Counted from the stretch's first letter, positions 35,681 to 44,132 are shown. The stretch is 44,319 nt of DNA from Phycisphaerae bacterium (GCA_022072085.1 JAJVII010000023.1:1-44319), one strand, 5' to 3'. Made by a program: numbers and translations. The notes: a model not told the origin generated them from the letters alone.

Positions 35681-37319
35681 TCGAGTGAACGCCGTTGACA
35701 CGAGTTGTCAGCGGCGTTTTTGTTTTGCTGCCGCAAGCACTTACGACTGCCCCGCCCTTCTGAATCACGTTCTCCGCTCCGACTGCCTTTTTGACAGGAA
35801 TTGCCTCGCTTGCACACGAAAAGCCGTTAGCTTGTGCAAGCAGCAGTGCAAGCGGGTTTCCGCCCTCGGCCGCCTTCGATGGGTCGTTCGTGACGCTTCC
35901 GCCGGTCAGCGGCAGAGCCGGCAAAGAATCTAGCGCGCCTGCCACGTCCAGCAATTGCGGGTCTGTGTAGACGTTCGCGGTTAAGGCCGGGTCCGAGTGC
36001 CGCATTGCCGCTTGTGCGGTTCGTAGCGAAACCCCGCCCTTGCTTAAGAGCGTGCCGAACGTGGTGCGCAGCGCGTGAACGTCCACGGTCCAGCCTCGGC
36101 CGTCTCGCTTCTCGATTCGCACCTTGCCCGTCGTCGCGTCCTTCACGCGGCGAGCGATTCCTGCGGCCACAAGGTCGCGGTCAAGAATGACGTTCAGTGC
36201 GGCCGGCACGTTGAATAGCGGCGTGTGCGTTGGCAACGCGACCGGGACAGGCTGCCCCTCGCGTTTGGCGGCCTCCTGGGCGGCTCTGAGCTTATCGGCC
36301 GTCCATTGTTCCAGGTCCGCCGCAAGATCGCGGCGTAGGGCAATCCTGCTGCCCTGGCGGTTCTTCTCGTCGGCCGCATGAAGAACGGCGGATGGCGTGG
36401 GGCAGTCAAGTTCAAGCTGGCCGACGGTCAGCGACGCAAGCTCGCCTTTGCGCAGTCCGGTCAAGACCAGCGTCTTGTAGATCAACGCGCGTTCCCTGCC
36501 CTTGAAGTCCAGGCGTTCGCGGACCTCGGGGCGAACCTTGGCCACCGCCTGCCCTTTGCGTTCGCCGGTGCGGACGGTCAAGGCTTCTATCAGCGGGCGG
36601 CGGCGGGCCACGTCGAGCAATCGGACAAGTTCGGCCTCGGTCAGCGCCCGCCGCTGTCGTCGCGGGTCAGCCTTTGCATTGGCAATGGGCACGTCGGCGA
36701 ACGGGTTGGCCGTGGTGCGCCCAGTTCGGCGACACCAGTTGCCGAAGCCTACGGCGGATTCGCGATAGCCGTTGCGGGTCGCCGCAGACATTCCCTCGGC
36801 CTGCCGCTGGGCCAGCCAAGCGACCAGCTTGTCAGCGGACAGGTCGGCCAGTCGCCGAGCCTGGCAGTCGTCAGCGATTCGGGCCAACCGGCTTTCGACC
36901 TGGGCAATTCTGGCCGGCGCTCCGCCCTTGGCGGTCAGGTGGGCAACAAAGGCGGCGACGTGAACGGTCAAGGCCGTGTTCTGGTGGTCGATGGCGGCGT
37001 CCTGGGCGGCGGTCAACACCTTGCCCTTGACCAGTTCCGCCCGGCGGACCAGTTCGGCCAGCACGTTGCGGGCGGCGGTTGCGTCGCGGCAGCCCGTCGC
37101 GGTTTCGCGTAAGATGCCCTGCCCGTCGCGGTATTGGGCGGTGTAGGTGGCCGCCTCGATCAGCAGCCGGGCCGTGCCGTCCTTGCCGCAAGTCACCCGC
37201 GCTGTTCGCGTCTTGCCCTGCGCGTCCTTGAACCGCGCAAGCTGCTCGCCTTTGCGGGTGAACACCGCTGCGCCTTCGGGCAGCGGCTTGGTGAACGTCT
37301 TCTTGAACACGGTGGCCAT
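35634..37319 (-). CDS. tyrosine-type site-specific integrase
   Basis: A 561-residue phage-type integrase. A SAM-like core-binding domain lies at about 115-205. The catalytic domain follows with Arg290 (LTGLRKGEL), Lys319 (A-D-E-K-N-R), His415 and Arg418 (DVHALRTTFG), His441 (MRHSDP) and the nucleophile Tyr451 (N-V-Y-T-D-P), so all key residues are present. After about 470 there is a 90-residue tail without catalytic motifs. Its last dozen residues (MGLEPTTFTLAT) are the antisense translation of tRNA-Gly. ATG 37319 lies just after the XRE gene stop, so the two are co-transcribed. It should integrate and excise the element at the tRNA. Confidence 0.95.
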   Translation of the reverse strand: MATVFKKTFTKPLPEGAAVFTRKGEQLARFKDAQGKTRTARVTCGKDGTARLLIEAATYTAQYRDGQGILRETATGCRDATAARNVLAELVRRAELVKGKVLTAAQDAAIDHQNTALTVHVAAFVAHLTAKGGAPARIAQVESRLARIADDCQARRLADLSADKLVAWLAQRQAEGMSAATRNGYRESAVGFGNWCRRTGRTTANPFADVPIANAKADPRRQRRALTEAELVRLLDVARRRPLIEALTVRTGERKGQAVAKVRPEVRERLDFKGRERALIYKTLVLTGLRKGELASLTVGQLELDCPTPSAVLHAADEKNRQGSRIALRRDLAADLEQWTADKLRAAQEAAKREGQPVPVALPTHTPLFNVPAALNVILDRDLVAAGIARRVKDATTGKVRIEKRDGRGWTVDVHALRTTFGTLLSKGGVSLRTAQAAMRHSDPALTANVYTDPQLLDVAGALDSLPALPLTGGSVTNDPSKAAEGGNPLALLLAQANGFSCASEAIPVKKAVGAENVIQKGGAVVSACGSKTKTPLTTRVNGVHSKRVMGLEPTTFTLAT

Positions 37320-37322
37320 GTC

Positions 37323-37541
37323 TCACCCTTTCGTCTGTCGCGTGGGTCGGCACTCGATCCCAAAGTAGGCGGCGAGTCGGTCGGCCATGTCCAGCCGCAA
37401 GGATTGTTCGCCGGCCACAAACTTCATAAGCGATTGGCGTTTGACTCCGGTTGCCCGCTCGACGGATCGGAATGATTCAGCCGCGAGTATCGCCTTCTTC
37501 AATAGGTCCGTCATTGTGGGATTGTGCTTGACCTTGCTCAT
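37323..37541 (-). CDS. XRE-like helix-turn-helix regulator
   Basis: A 72-residue DNA-binding protein. The helix-turn-helix is visible as S-V-E-R-A-T-G-V-K-R-Q-S-L-M-K-F, followed by L-R-L-D-M-A-D-R-L-A-A-Y-F-G, as in short XRE/Cro-type repressors. I take ATG 37541; an in-frame ATG at 37592 would add 17 residues that look like promoter DNA (a TTGACA lies there). It ends four bases before the integrase start. It is the natural candidate for binding the dyads just upstream of it, and thus for controlling integrase expression. Confidence 0.8.
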   Translation of the reverse strand: MSKVKHNPTMTDLLKKAILAAESFRSVERATGVKRQSLMKFVAGEQSLRLDMADRLAAYFGIECRPTRQTKG

Positions 37542-37592
37542 GTAATACTTCTTACCACACTTATTGCCGATGTCAAGTCCATTCTCGCCCAA

Positions 37593-37704
37593 CAGTCGGG
37601 CCGGGCAGTCCGGCCCGACTGGATACCCTTATGGGTAGAGCGCAAGTAGTTTGCGCCGACAAGTGCCGCCGTTTGCGCCTGTCAGGGCGCAAGTACTTTG
37701 CGCC
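37593..37704. promoter_or_regulatory. dyad-rich control region upstream of the xre-integrase pair
   Basis: Two near-identical dyads, GCGCAA-N5-TTGCGC, lie at 37640-37656 and 37687-37703. The shared TTTGCGCC also occurs at 37672-37679. A perfect 11-bp inverted repeat (37593-37603 with 37611-37621) and a small TACCC-TTAT-GGGTA dyad (37624-37637) lie between them and the XRE gene. A TTGACA-like -35 (37571-37576, minus strand) follows. Likely roles are repressor operators or replication iterons. Confidence 0.55.
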
Positions 37705-38095
37705 TGTCGCCGTCCTGGGCCAGGGGCCGAATTCGGTAGATGCTGAACCCGCGATTCAGCCCGCCACGGTGAAGCACGTCCAGCAGCCCGGCCCGCTCAA
37801 GCCGCTTGATCGCCATGCCGACCGTCCGCTTACCGAGACCAGCACGTTTGGCGATGAACGATTGGGCGCTCCTGGCGGTGTCAGGGCGGGCGTCGCGGAA
37901 CAGGACGAACCAGACAAGGGCGTCGGTCCTGGGTAACTTGGCCAAAGTGCAATCGACAAAGGCGTTGAACGCGGCGAACCGCTGCCCGGCCCGGCCGCCA
38001 TGCCCGGCCTCGGGGGGTTTGCGTTCGTCCTGGCAATCGGGGGGCAGCAGAGGCGGCAGTACGTCGCATCCTTCGAGCCGTTCAGCCCTGGTCAT
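37682..38095 (-). CDS. winged-helix/HTH protein of the replication module
   Basis: A 137-residue protein. The C-terminal two thirds look like a helix-turn-helix of the replication-initiator or MarR-like type: A-Q-S-F-I-A-K-R-A-G-L-G-K-R-T-V-G, then A-I-K-R-L-E-R-A-G-L-L-D-V and a wing (R-G-F-S-I-Y-R-I). I choose ATG 38095, which overlaps the end of the ATPase gene by 14 bases; the frame is open further back in that gene's shadow. It is the last gene of the replication operon. It may bind the repeats beside its own 3' end, one of which lies in its last codons. Confidence 0.65.
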   Translation of the reverse strand: MTRAERLEGCDVLPPLLPPDCQDERKPPEAGHGGRAGQRFAAFNAFVDCTLAKLPRTDALVWFVLFRDARPDTARSAQSFIAKRAGLGKRTVGMAIKRLERAGLLDVLHRGGLNRGFSIYRIRPLAQDGDRRKVLAP

Positions 38096-39047
38096 CGTCG
38101 GCCCCTTCCTCGCCTGCCGGCGGGGTTCGATCCCAAACAGCACGTAACGCGTCACGGAACTTGCCCTTACCAGCCTGTGCGGGGTCGCCGGCTGAATCAG
38201 GGGCGGTGAACAGTTGGCGCGTGCGGTCGAATCGCAAGGCGATGTCGCGACACTCGCCATAACGGTCCTTCAAGTGTTTGAGCGTCACCGCGTCGGCGTC
38301 GCCCTCCTCGTCCGGCGTCAGGATGAATGCGGAGTCGGCCCCGAATTCCAGTTCGGACGATTCGCGGAACGATGCCAGGCTCAAGCCCTCGCCGTAGGAG
38401 TTCCGGCCGCGTGAGTCCTTCGACCGGCCGACAGCGGAAACAACGATCACGGCCACCCCGACGGCCGCAAACTGCCGCATGTAGTCCATCGTGGCATCGA
38501 CTGAACCGCGTTTGTCGCCGTGGTCGCCTGGGGGCCGAATACGCTGTATGTAGTCCAGCACGATCAGCCCGCCCTGCCCGCCCACGCCGAAAGCGTCAGC
38601 GGTGGCAGCCACGTTGTCCAGGTCGAACGGCGGCTTGAGGAAGCAGAGCCGGTCGGCCAGCGGTTCAAGGGCGCTCATCGCCGTTGCTATGCGGTCGCCG
38701 TGGTCCTTGGTCAGCCGGCGGTATCGAATCAGGTTGAGGGGGATTCCCGACAGGCGGGCAAGCTGGCGGTCCAGCAGCATCGCCGGCAACATCTCGACGT
38801 TGCAGATAACCGCCCGAAGCGTGGGCGTCAGCCGCAAGGCGTCAATCACGGCCTGCATGGTGAACGCGGTCTTGCCCGCGCCCGGCGCGCCGCCGAACAG
38901 GTTGACCAGTCCCGGCCCTACTTCAATGCGGCGTAGCTCGCCGTCGCCGATGGGGTAGAGTGTCGGGGCTTTGCCGGTCAGCACGTCCTCGCGCCAGCCG
39001 GGCCAGAGGTCGCCGGCGGTAGTGTAGTTCGCTCGCGGCGTGGTCAT
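38082..39047 (-). CDS. RecA/DnaB-like replicative ATPase (helicase-like)
   Basis: A 321-residue P-loop ATPase of the RecA/DnaB type. It has Walker A GAPGAGKT at 53-60, Walker B L-I-V-L-D with Y-I-Q at about 161-168, a DnaB-like C-N-V-E-M segment, and a sensor-like VSAVGRSKDSRGR at about 205. DnaB-style helicases of phages and plasmids share this core without the N-terminal primase-binding domain, which is absent here. Its ATG overlaps the primase stop (ATGA), so expression is coupled. It probably acts as the replicative helicase with the primase. A RepA-like hexameric helicase is another fitting name. Confidence 0.82.
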   Translation of the reverse strand: MTTPRANYTTAGDLWPGWREDVLTGKAPTLYPIGDGELRRIEVGPGLVNLFGGAPGAGKTAFTMQAVIDALRLTPTLRAVICNVEMLPAMLLDRQLARLSGIPLNLIRYRRLTKDHGDRIATAMSALEPLADRLCFLKPPFDLDNVAATADAFGVGGQGGLIVLDYIQRIRPPGDHGDKRGSVDATMDYMRQFAAVGVAVIVVSAVGRSKDSRGRNSYGEGLSLASFRESSELEFGADSAFILTPDEEGDADAVTLKHLKDRYGECRDIALRFDRTRQLFTAPDSAGDPAQAGKGKFRDALRAVWDRTPPAGEEGADDDQG

Positions 39048-40024
39048 GTCGCGTGTTCCTTATGTCGGAGTCCGCAATCAATCACGCGGCGCACCTCGGA
39101 CGGTGATAGGCCGCTATCGCGACCCGCCTCGGTCAGCAGCTCATAGGCAAGGTTGGCGGGGCAGCCGAGTTCGGCCAGATTCGCGGCGGCACTGAACAAG
39201 CGTTTATGCCGCTCTCCGTTGGTCGCGCCATTGCGAATGAAGTCAAGAGTGCGTCGGTTCAGGGTCGAGGGGGCGGGGGTTGGCCCGACTTGTCGGGCCG
39301 CCCCCGCCCCCGACTGAACGCGAGCCTCGTCAGTGGCCTTCGTCCAGTCTTCGACCATTCGGGCGGTGTAAGCGTCGTCGGCTGTCGGCAAGGGAACGTC
39401 GAACGGGGCCGGCTGGGTCGCCTGGGCAAGAATGGCGGCGATGTCCAGCCGCTGCAACTCGGCCAGCGAGACAAGACGCTTGTATAACCCCGCTTTCGGG
39501 TGCCGCGAGTTCGGCGCCCTGAACGCCCGGACCCTGTCGTAGATGGCGGTGTCGATCTCCGCCCCGACCTCGGCGGCGAGCGTTTCGCAGAATCGCCGGG
39601 CTATCCGGTGAAAGTCAGTCGTGGGCGCGGGGTTCCACGGCGAGCAAGGCAGCCCGACGTGGAACCCCTTCGCGCCCGAGAAGAACAGCAGCAACGAATC
39701 GGCCGGCAAGCCGTATCGGTCCACCAGCGATGCCGCCAATCGTCTCGCGTCAGCCTGGGCGCGGGGCAGATCGTCGGCCCGGTCGATGTCCCACCAGATC
39801 ACGGGGGCGGAGCACAGGCCGGCAAAGCCTTTGGTTGTGCCCGTCCGTTCAAGGTGTTGGCGGAAGTCCTGGCCAAACGTGAACGCGGATAGGTAAGATT
39901 CGCGGTTCACCTCGGCCAGTGCATCGCACCGGGCATAGGCGGCGTAGGCAGTGGCGAAGTCGATCAGGTGTCGCCGACCTGCGCAGTCGCCCATGATCCG
40001 AAATCCGTATGGCGTTCGGTTCAT
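39044..40024 (-). CDS. archaeo-eukaryotic-type (AEP) primase
   Basis: A 326-residue protein with the three catalytic motifs of the AEP fold. The metal-binding DxD is in W-W-D-I-D (Asp79, Asp81). SGxKGFH is at 116-122. A third Asp lies near 158 in G-A-E-I-D, followed by basic residues (R-A-P-N-S-R-H). A C-terminal segment (T-L-D-F-I-R-N-G, then AYELLTEAG) resembles PriCT-like helical domains. It should lay down primers for the adjacent helicase. ATG 40024 is taken over 40039 because family content begins there. The stop overlaps the ATPase start. The mobile-element context fits replication of an integrative element. Confidence 0.82.
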   Translation of the reverse strand: MNRTPYGFRIMGDCAGRRHLIDFATAYAAYARCDALAEVNRESYLSAFTFGQDFRQHLERTGTTKGFAGLCSAPVIWWDIDRADDLPRAQADARRLAASLVDRYGLPADSLLLFFSGAKGFHVGLPCSPWNPAPTTDFHRIARRFCETLAAEVGAEIDTAIYDRVRAFRAPNSRHPKAGLYKRLVSLAELQRLDIAAILAQATQPAPFDVPLPTADDAYTARMVEDWTKATDEARVQSGAGAARQVGPTPAPSTLNRRTLDFIRNGATNGERHKRLFSAAANLAELGCPANLAYELLTEAGRDSGLSPSEVRRVIDCGLRHKEHAT

Positions 40025-40035
40025 GGCGTGGCCCC

Positions 40036-40581
40036 TCAAATGGGTATCCCGTCGTCAGGCGTAACCGCTTTGGCGGGCAAGCCCGCTTCGTCGGCTTCGC
40101 CTCTGGGCGAAGGGGTTGCGGCGGGCTGGGCCGCCGGGGCGAACGGGTCCGGTCCTGGCGTATCGACGCCCAGCACGTCGAACGACCGAACGCGGTTGTA
40201 GTCGGCCTGGCCGTCGTCCTGGCGGACCGTCACCCGGACGCGACACCGAATGCCCTGCCGCAACGGCCGGTCCAGTTGGTCGAGCGTCGTAATGCCGAGT
40301 TTGCCAAGGTCGCGCTTGGCCATCGGCATTGCTGCCGGGGTCAGCCAGATGTCATGCCAGACTTGCCGGCCGGCGTACTCGCCCTCGATCACTTTGAAGG
40401 TGAGCTTGTAGCCGGGCGTCTCGTTCTGCCGGCTGGTAAAGCATTCGCCCGATACGATGTGGGCGACGTACTCGCCAGCCGGCAGTGGCACGAAGTCACC
40501 TGCCGGCTTGGCGGCGTCGAACGCCTGGGCCAGCGAGTCCCGGTTGACGTTGGCCAGGATGTCAGAGAGTCGGTTACTCAT
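40036..40581 (-). CDS. DUF669 family protein (single-strand DNA-binding-like)
   Basis: A 181-residue protein with the DUF669 pattern: F-V-P-L-P-A-G-E-Y-V-A-H-I, then PGYKLTFKVIEGEYAGRQVWHDIWLT and A-K-R-D-L-G-K-L-G-I. Phage DUF669 proteins sit next to helicase and primase genes and are thought to bind single-stranded DNA or aid recombination. The C-terminal 50 residues are Pro/Ala rich, with an acidic end (PDDGIPI) like SSB tails. ATG 40581 overlaps the stop of the excisionase-like gene (ATGA), and the gene ends 11 bases before the primase. Confidence 0.82.
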   Translation of the reverse strand: MSNRLSDILANVNRDSLAQAFDAAKPAGDFVPLPAGEYVAHIVSGECFTSRQNETPGYKLTFKVIEGEYAGRQVWHDIWLTPAAMPMAKRDLGKLGITTLDQLDRPLRQGIRCRVRVTVRQDDGQADYNRVRSFDVLGVDTPGPDPFAPAAQPAATPSPRGEADEAGLPAKAVTPDDGIPI

Positions 40582-40841
40582 CTCCCACCCCCGTTGCGGC
40601 AGTTGGGGCAGCCGGCGGCGATCCAGTCCAGGACAGCGGCCCGCGACCAGCGGACCAAGCCGCCCAGCTTGACCGGGCGGGGCATCCTGCCGGCGTCGGC
40701 CAGCCGGTAGACGTGCCGGGTCGAGCAGGTCAGCAAGGCGGCTACCGCCTCCACGTCGAGCATTGCGGACAGTTCGCGGGGTGTCCTGCCCCCGCCGCCG
40801 GTGTTCGCCCCGGCGGTCGCGTCTTGGGTGGCTTGCGTCAT
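40578..40841 (-). CDS. excisionase/AlpA-type helix-turn-helix protein
   Basis: An 87-residue protein with a winged MerR/Xis-like HTH: V-E-A-V-A-A-L-L-T-C-S-T-R-H-V-Y-R-L-A-D-A-G, then P-R-P-V-K-L-G-G-L-V-R-W, the standard wing, and a final C-P-N-C. AlpA and Xis proteins of this type direct excision of integrated elements and often switch on the integrase. ATG 40841 has GGAGG seven bases upstream. It is the first gene of the replication operon; its stop overlaps the DUF669 start, so excision control and replication genes are expressed together. Confidence 0.85.
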   Translation of the reverse strand: MTQATQDATAGANTGGGGRTPRELSAMLDVEAVAALLTCSTRHVYRLADAGRMPRPVKLGGLVRWSRAAVLDWIAAGCPNCRNGGGR

Positions 40842-40973
40842 GGCAAAGCCTCCGATTGGGTTCCGGGCGGCGTGTCGGCCACACGGCGTGGCTGACTATC
40901 CTGGCCCGCTACTGACCGCGAACCGGACCGGGCGGACCGTGGGCGGACCGGGCGAGAATCCGGTAGGCGCAAA

Positions 40974-41005
40974 TGAAAACCCCGGAAAAGCCGGGCTTTC
41001 CGGGG
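40974..41005 (-). terminator. rho-independent terminator between the two element operons
   Basis: CCCCGGAAA (40980-40988) pairs with TTTCCGGGG (40997-41005). On the minus strand the stem is followed by TTTTC. It lies 38 bases after the stop of the gene ending at 41043 and separates the Res-side genes from the replication operon. Just downstream (about 40925-40952) are three GGACCG repeats of unknown meaning. Confidence 0.82.
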
Positions 41006-41042
41006 AAAAGATTCCTCAGAGAAATTCTAGCGATGGTCCGGT

Positions 41043-41504
41043 TTAGTCCGCGTCGGACGTGCCTTGACGGTCAATGTCGCGGTCCCGCACAACGGATCGA
41101 CCGGCCTGCCGGCCCCTTCGCGGCTTGTTCTTCTGCTCACCAAGGGCCTTGCGAGCGCTGCGAAGATACCTGGTCCATGTCTCGTAGGCGGGCAACTTGT
41201 CGCCGGAATCGAGGTGGGCAGCTAACCAGTCGTAGGCCTCGCGGTCTTTGGTTATCGGCATGGCCGACTGTTCGACAGCATAGGCATATTGCTGGTAGGC
41301 CTTCCGCTCGGCGGGTTCCAATGGATCGGTCGTTGGGGCGTGGGCGGCCACTTCGCCTCGCCCGTCCTGGTGGGCAGGTGGGGCAGCCGGGGCGACAGTC
41401 GGCGCGGCGGCTGGGGCTGGTTGGCCGAAGCCGGGGATTGCCTTCTGCAAGTCGAGCCTCACGTCCTCGACGAAGACTTGAAGCATTACGCGTTCAGATT
41501 CCAT
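41043..41504 (-). CDS. hypothetical protein (probably longer at its N-terminus)
   Basis: At least 153 residues. It opens M-E-S-E-R-V-M-L-Q-V-F-V-E-D-V-R-L, has a Pro/Ala linker (PAPAAAPTVAPAAPPA) and ends in a basic, acidic-tipped tail (RRGRQAGRSVVRDRDIDRQ). No domain recognised. The frame stays open upstream to the stop at 41619-41621 and reads like protein (E-E-Y-V-I-L-A-A-I-H-Y-H-V-Y-G-A-S-R). A GGAGGAG site sits at about 41604-41611, so translation may really begin at a CTG (41594) rather than at the ATG. Confidence 0.55.
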   Translation of the reverse strand: MESERVMLQVFVEDVRLDLQKAIPGFGQPAPAAAPTVAPAAPPAHQDGRGEVAAHAPTTDPLEPAERKAYQQYAYAVEQSAMPITKDREAYDWLAAHLDSGDKLPAYETWTRYLRSARKALGEQKNKPRRGRQAGRSVVRDRDIDRQGTSDAD

Positions 41505-41618
41505 GCCGCGTGTGTGCTCAGATATCCAAATTCTGCGCAGAAGCGGATCAATCTGGCGGCTGGCCCCGTAGACGTGGTAATGGATGGCGGCCAGGATGAC
41601 GTACTCCTCCAGGAGCGA

Positions 41619-41981
41619 TTACTGCCGGGTGCGAACTACGGGCAGTGGAAACGGCGGGGCTACAAGGTGCTTGGTCAGTTCGATTGGCCAGTATCCGACG
41701 TTGGGGCGGCCCTGGTCAAAGTCCCGGCGAAGCCACACCATGCCGGGCGGGGTCTTGTGAACATGCCGCAACGGGTGCGACAGTGGCAGGCTGGCGAGCT
41801 TGGCTTTGTATTGCTCTTGGGCGTCGCGGTGCGCACGGACTCTGTCGCGCGCGGCGCGGTCTTGCTCCGCCCACTTGGCCAAGAACGCGCAGAATCGGCC
41901 TTTCACCGCCTCGTTGCGTACAAGGTCGTCAACGGCCTTGGCGACGCCTTCAACGATTTCGGGATAGCTCAAGTCGTTCAC
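41619..41981 (-). CDS. hypothetical protein
   Basis: A 120-residue protein starting at a GTG (41981) with AGGG six bases upstream. The N-terminal half is helical and charged (Y-P-E-I-V-E-G-V-A-K-A-V-D-D-L-V). The middle has A-R-D-R-V-R-A-H-R-D-A-Q-E-Q-Y and the C-terminal third is richer in Pro, Trp and His (H-V-H-K-T-P-P-G-M-V-W). I recognise no domain. It lies between Res and the next unknown gene, 24 bases after the Res stop. Both unknowns may be accessory parts of the restriction locus or of the element. Confidence 0.5.
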   Translation of the reverse strand: MNDLSYPEIVEGVAKAVDDLVRNEAVKGRFCAFLAKWAEQDRAARDRVRAHRDAQEQYKAKLASLPLSHPLRHVHKTPPGMVWLRRDFDQGRPNVGYWPIELTKHLVAPPFPLPVVRTRQ

Positions 41982-42005
41982 GACATGCCCTGGGCGGGTT
42001 GGTGC

Positions 42006-44132
42006 TTACGCCAAAGCCGCCAGCCCGGTTTCTATTGCCGTCCAGTCCTTCTCCACAACCCACACGAAGACGCTTTGGCCGTCGGAACGTCCGGCCCACA
42101 GGTCGCCGATTTCCTTCTTGTGCGGCTCGGCCAGGGCCAACTTGGCGTTCTTGTACTCGATGAGCGCTACGCGCCCGTCGTCCAACTCCGCCACAAAGTC
42201 GGGGAAGAATCGGCCCGGCGAGAGTGGCAGGCTAAATCCGCCGCCGCCATTCTGCGGCTCAAGGTTGCGCACCCAGCGTTTGACGTTCTTGCAGTCGTCG
42301 ATCTTTCTGGCGCAGTCGGCCTCATCGTCATTCATGTCGCCGATCAGAGCGAAGGCGTGCTTGCCAAGATCGTAAAGGCCACGGTCGTAGCGACGGTAGG
42401 GGCAATAGTCTTCCTCTGCGAGGGGCCATGCCATGTCCATCGAGGTTGCGAGCGACCGGGAGGACGTGCCGGCAATCAGCATGTTCGCGGCCTCCCGAAT
42501 CTGCTGCCGTCCGTGTTCGGCGATTCGGCGAATTAGCACGTCCGCCAGGTCATGCCTCTTGCGAACGAGAATCCGGGGATCGGCCTTCCGGTCGGTAATC
42601 AGGTAGTCAGCGACACGCAACAGCCAAGCTTGGCTTTCGGCCTTGGAGAGTGTGGCATAGGCCCCGCCGTGGTGGAGTTCCGCGTCGAGCCAGCGGACGA
42701 GTTCCGGCTTGCTCCAATCGTCGCTCTCGGGGGCAAACGTCAGTTGGCGGACAATGACTTCCTGGACGCCGCCGATGTGCATCCCGCCCCGTGCGGCTAA
42801 ATCAACGGTGGTGCGGTCGCCAAGGCTCAAGTCGGTGGAGAATTCGCCAGGGGCAACGGCGACATTGCAGGCGTCCAGGTTCCACGAGAATTCATCCAAC
42901 TCGGCCGGCTCAAAGAGCAAACTTCGCTTGCCGTCCGTCACGACAAGTTGGGGGAGGCGCAGCGGGGGCGCGTATTGGTCGAGCAACTTCGGCACGGTCC
43001 CTACGCCGCGCTCGGATTGCCAATAAGCTTCCACGGCGGTACGGTCGGCCTCGGTGGGCAGCGCATCGCGCAGGGCAATGGTTTCCTCGCGTGTCAACGA
43101 GCCTTGGACATGCAGCGTGCGCGATCCGGGGTCGTATTCAACCTTCCCACGAACCGCCGGTGGCAGGGCCTTGGCCGGAACGGGGGCAGAAACCGGAATC
43201 GTGGCAGACGGCAACATGCCCTGGGCCTGGGCCGTCCGATGGACCCTGAACGCATCGCCGACCGATTGGGCATCGAATCCGCACCGACTGACGAGGCTGT
43301 CGCACAGCTTCTTGGCGGTCTGCACCACGTCGGGGCTTTGCACCACGGCATAGGCGCGGTCGAGTTGGGGAACGCCGGTCGGCAGGGCTTCCGGCATGCG
43401 AAGCACGCGACCTAGAAGCTGCTCAACGGCCGCTTCGGTGGCAACATTGCCGACCGAACCGAGGACGTAGGCAAACGGGCAATCCCAGCCCTCACGCAAC
43501 TTGTCAACCGTTATGACGTACTGGACCTTGCAGTCTTTGGCGCGGAGATCCTCGGCCCCCAGGTCGTCATGCTCGCCGGTGGCAATACGGATGTTCTCCG
43601 GGGATACCTTCATCTGCTCGACGAGGGCCGTCTTGATGGCGTCTACGGTGTGGGTTTCCCGCGTCCTGCTTTTCGGCTGGGCCTGAATCAAGGCAATGGG
43701 ACGGATGAAGCGTCCGCTCCGCTGGCCCCACGCCTGGCACAGACGGTCCAATGCGGTTCGTCGCTCCACCGTCAGGGCCAACACGTCGAGCCAGTTATCC
43801 CGCGATTCCAACTCGACGGGCAGCTTAATCATGCCCTCGCGTTTCAGTTGCAGTGCCGATACGGCGTGCAAGACATTGCTCGCATATTCTTCCTTCTCGG
43901 GGTTATGCTCCTGCTGCGGGGTCGCGGTCAGTTCCAGCACGGCCAGCGGGCCGAACCTCGCAAGCGAATCAAACGATACGCGGGTTCGCGCGTTGTGGGC
44001 CTCGTCCATGATGACGATGGGGCCGCGCAGCTTCATGGCGTTCGCGAGCGACAGCGCCACGCGCCCGCCGTTGCCGTTGGGTTCGGCCAGTTGGTCGCGG
44101 ACCCAAGCGGGCAGATTCGTGAAATGGTCCAT
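42006..44132 (-). CDS. type III restriction enzyme Res subunit, N-terminally truncated (probable pseudogene)
   Basis: At least 708 residues of a superfamily 2 helicase-nuclease as in type III restriction Res subunits. It shows DEAH at 43-46 (M-D-E-A-H-N), a helicase motif E-L-T-A-T-P-Q, motif V/VI-like segments (V-D-K-L-R-E-G-W-D-C-P-F, then E-Q-L-L-G-R-V-L-R-M) and a C-terminal endonuclease pattern (F-F-P-D-F-V, then I-E-Y-K with Glu659 and Lys661). The Walker A part and the DNA upstream of it are missing. The frame stays open back to 44199 and then meets an IS-like end with an in-frame TGA at 44202. Without its ATP-binding motif the enzyme should be inactive. No Mod methyltransferase gene is seen here. 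Confidence 0.8.
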   Translation of the reverse strand: MDHFTNLPAWVRDQLAEPNGNGGRVALSLANAMKLRGPIVIMDEAHNARTRVSFDSLARFGPLAVLELTATPQQEHNPEKEEYASNVLHAVSALQLKREGMIKLPVELESRDNWLDVLALTVERRTALDRLCQAWGQRSGRFIRPIALIQAQPKSRTRETHTVDAIKTALVEQMKVSPENIRIATGEHDDLGAEDLRAKDCKVQYVITVDKLREGWDCPFAYVLGSVGNVATEAAVEQLLGRVLRMPEALPTGVPQLDRAYAVVQSPDVVQTAKKLCDSLVSRCGFDAQSVGDAFRVHRTAQAQGMLPSATIPVSAPVPAKALPPAVRGKVEYDPGSRTLHVQGSLTREETIALRDALPTEADRTAVEAYWQSERGVGTVPKLLDQYAPPLRLPQLVVTDGKRSLLFEPAELDEFSWNLDACNVAVAPGEFSTDLSLGDRTTVDLAARGGMHIGGVQEVIVRQLTFAPESDDWSKPELVRWLDAELHHGGAYATLSKAESQAWLLRVADYLITDRKADPRILVRKRHDLADVLIRRIAEHGRQQIREAANMLIAGTSSRSLATSMDMAWPLAEEDYCPYRRYDRGLYDLGKHAFALIGDMNDDEADCARKIDDCKNVKRWVRNLEPQNGGGGFSLPLSPGRFFPDFVAELDDGRVALIEYKNAKLALAEPHKKEIGDLWAGRSDGQSVFVWVVEKDWTAIETGLAALA

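Noticed and set aside
40925-40952. Three GGACCG repeats before the excisionase operon as iterons
   Set aside because: Units are short and unevenly spaced in very GC-rich DNA; not enough to call origin iterons.
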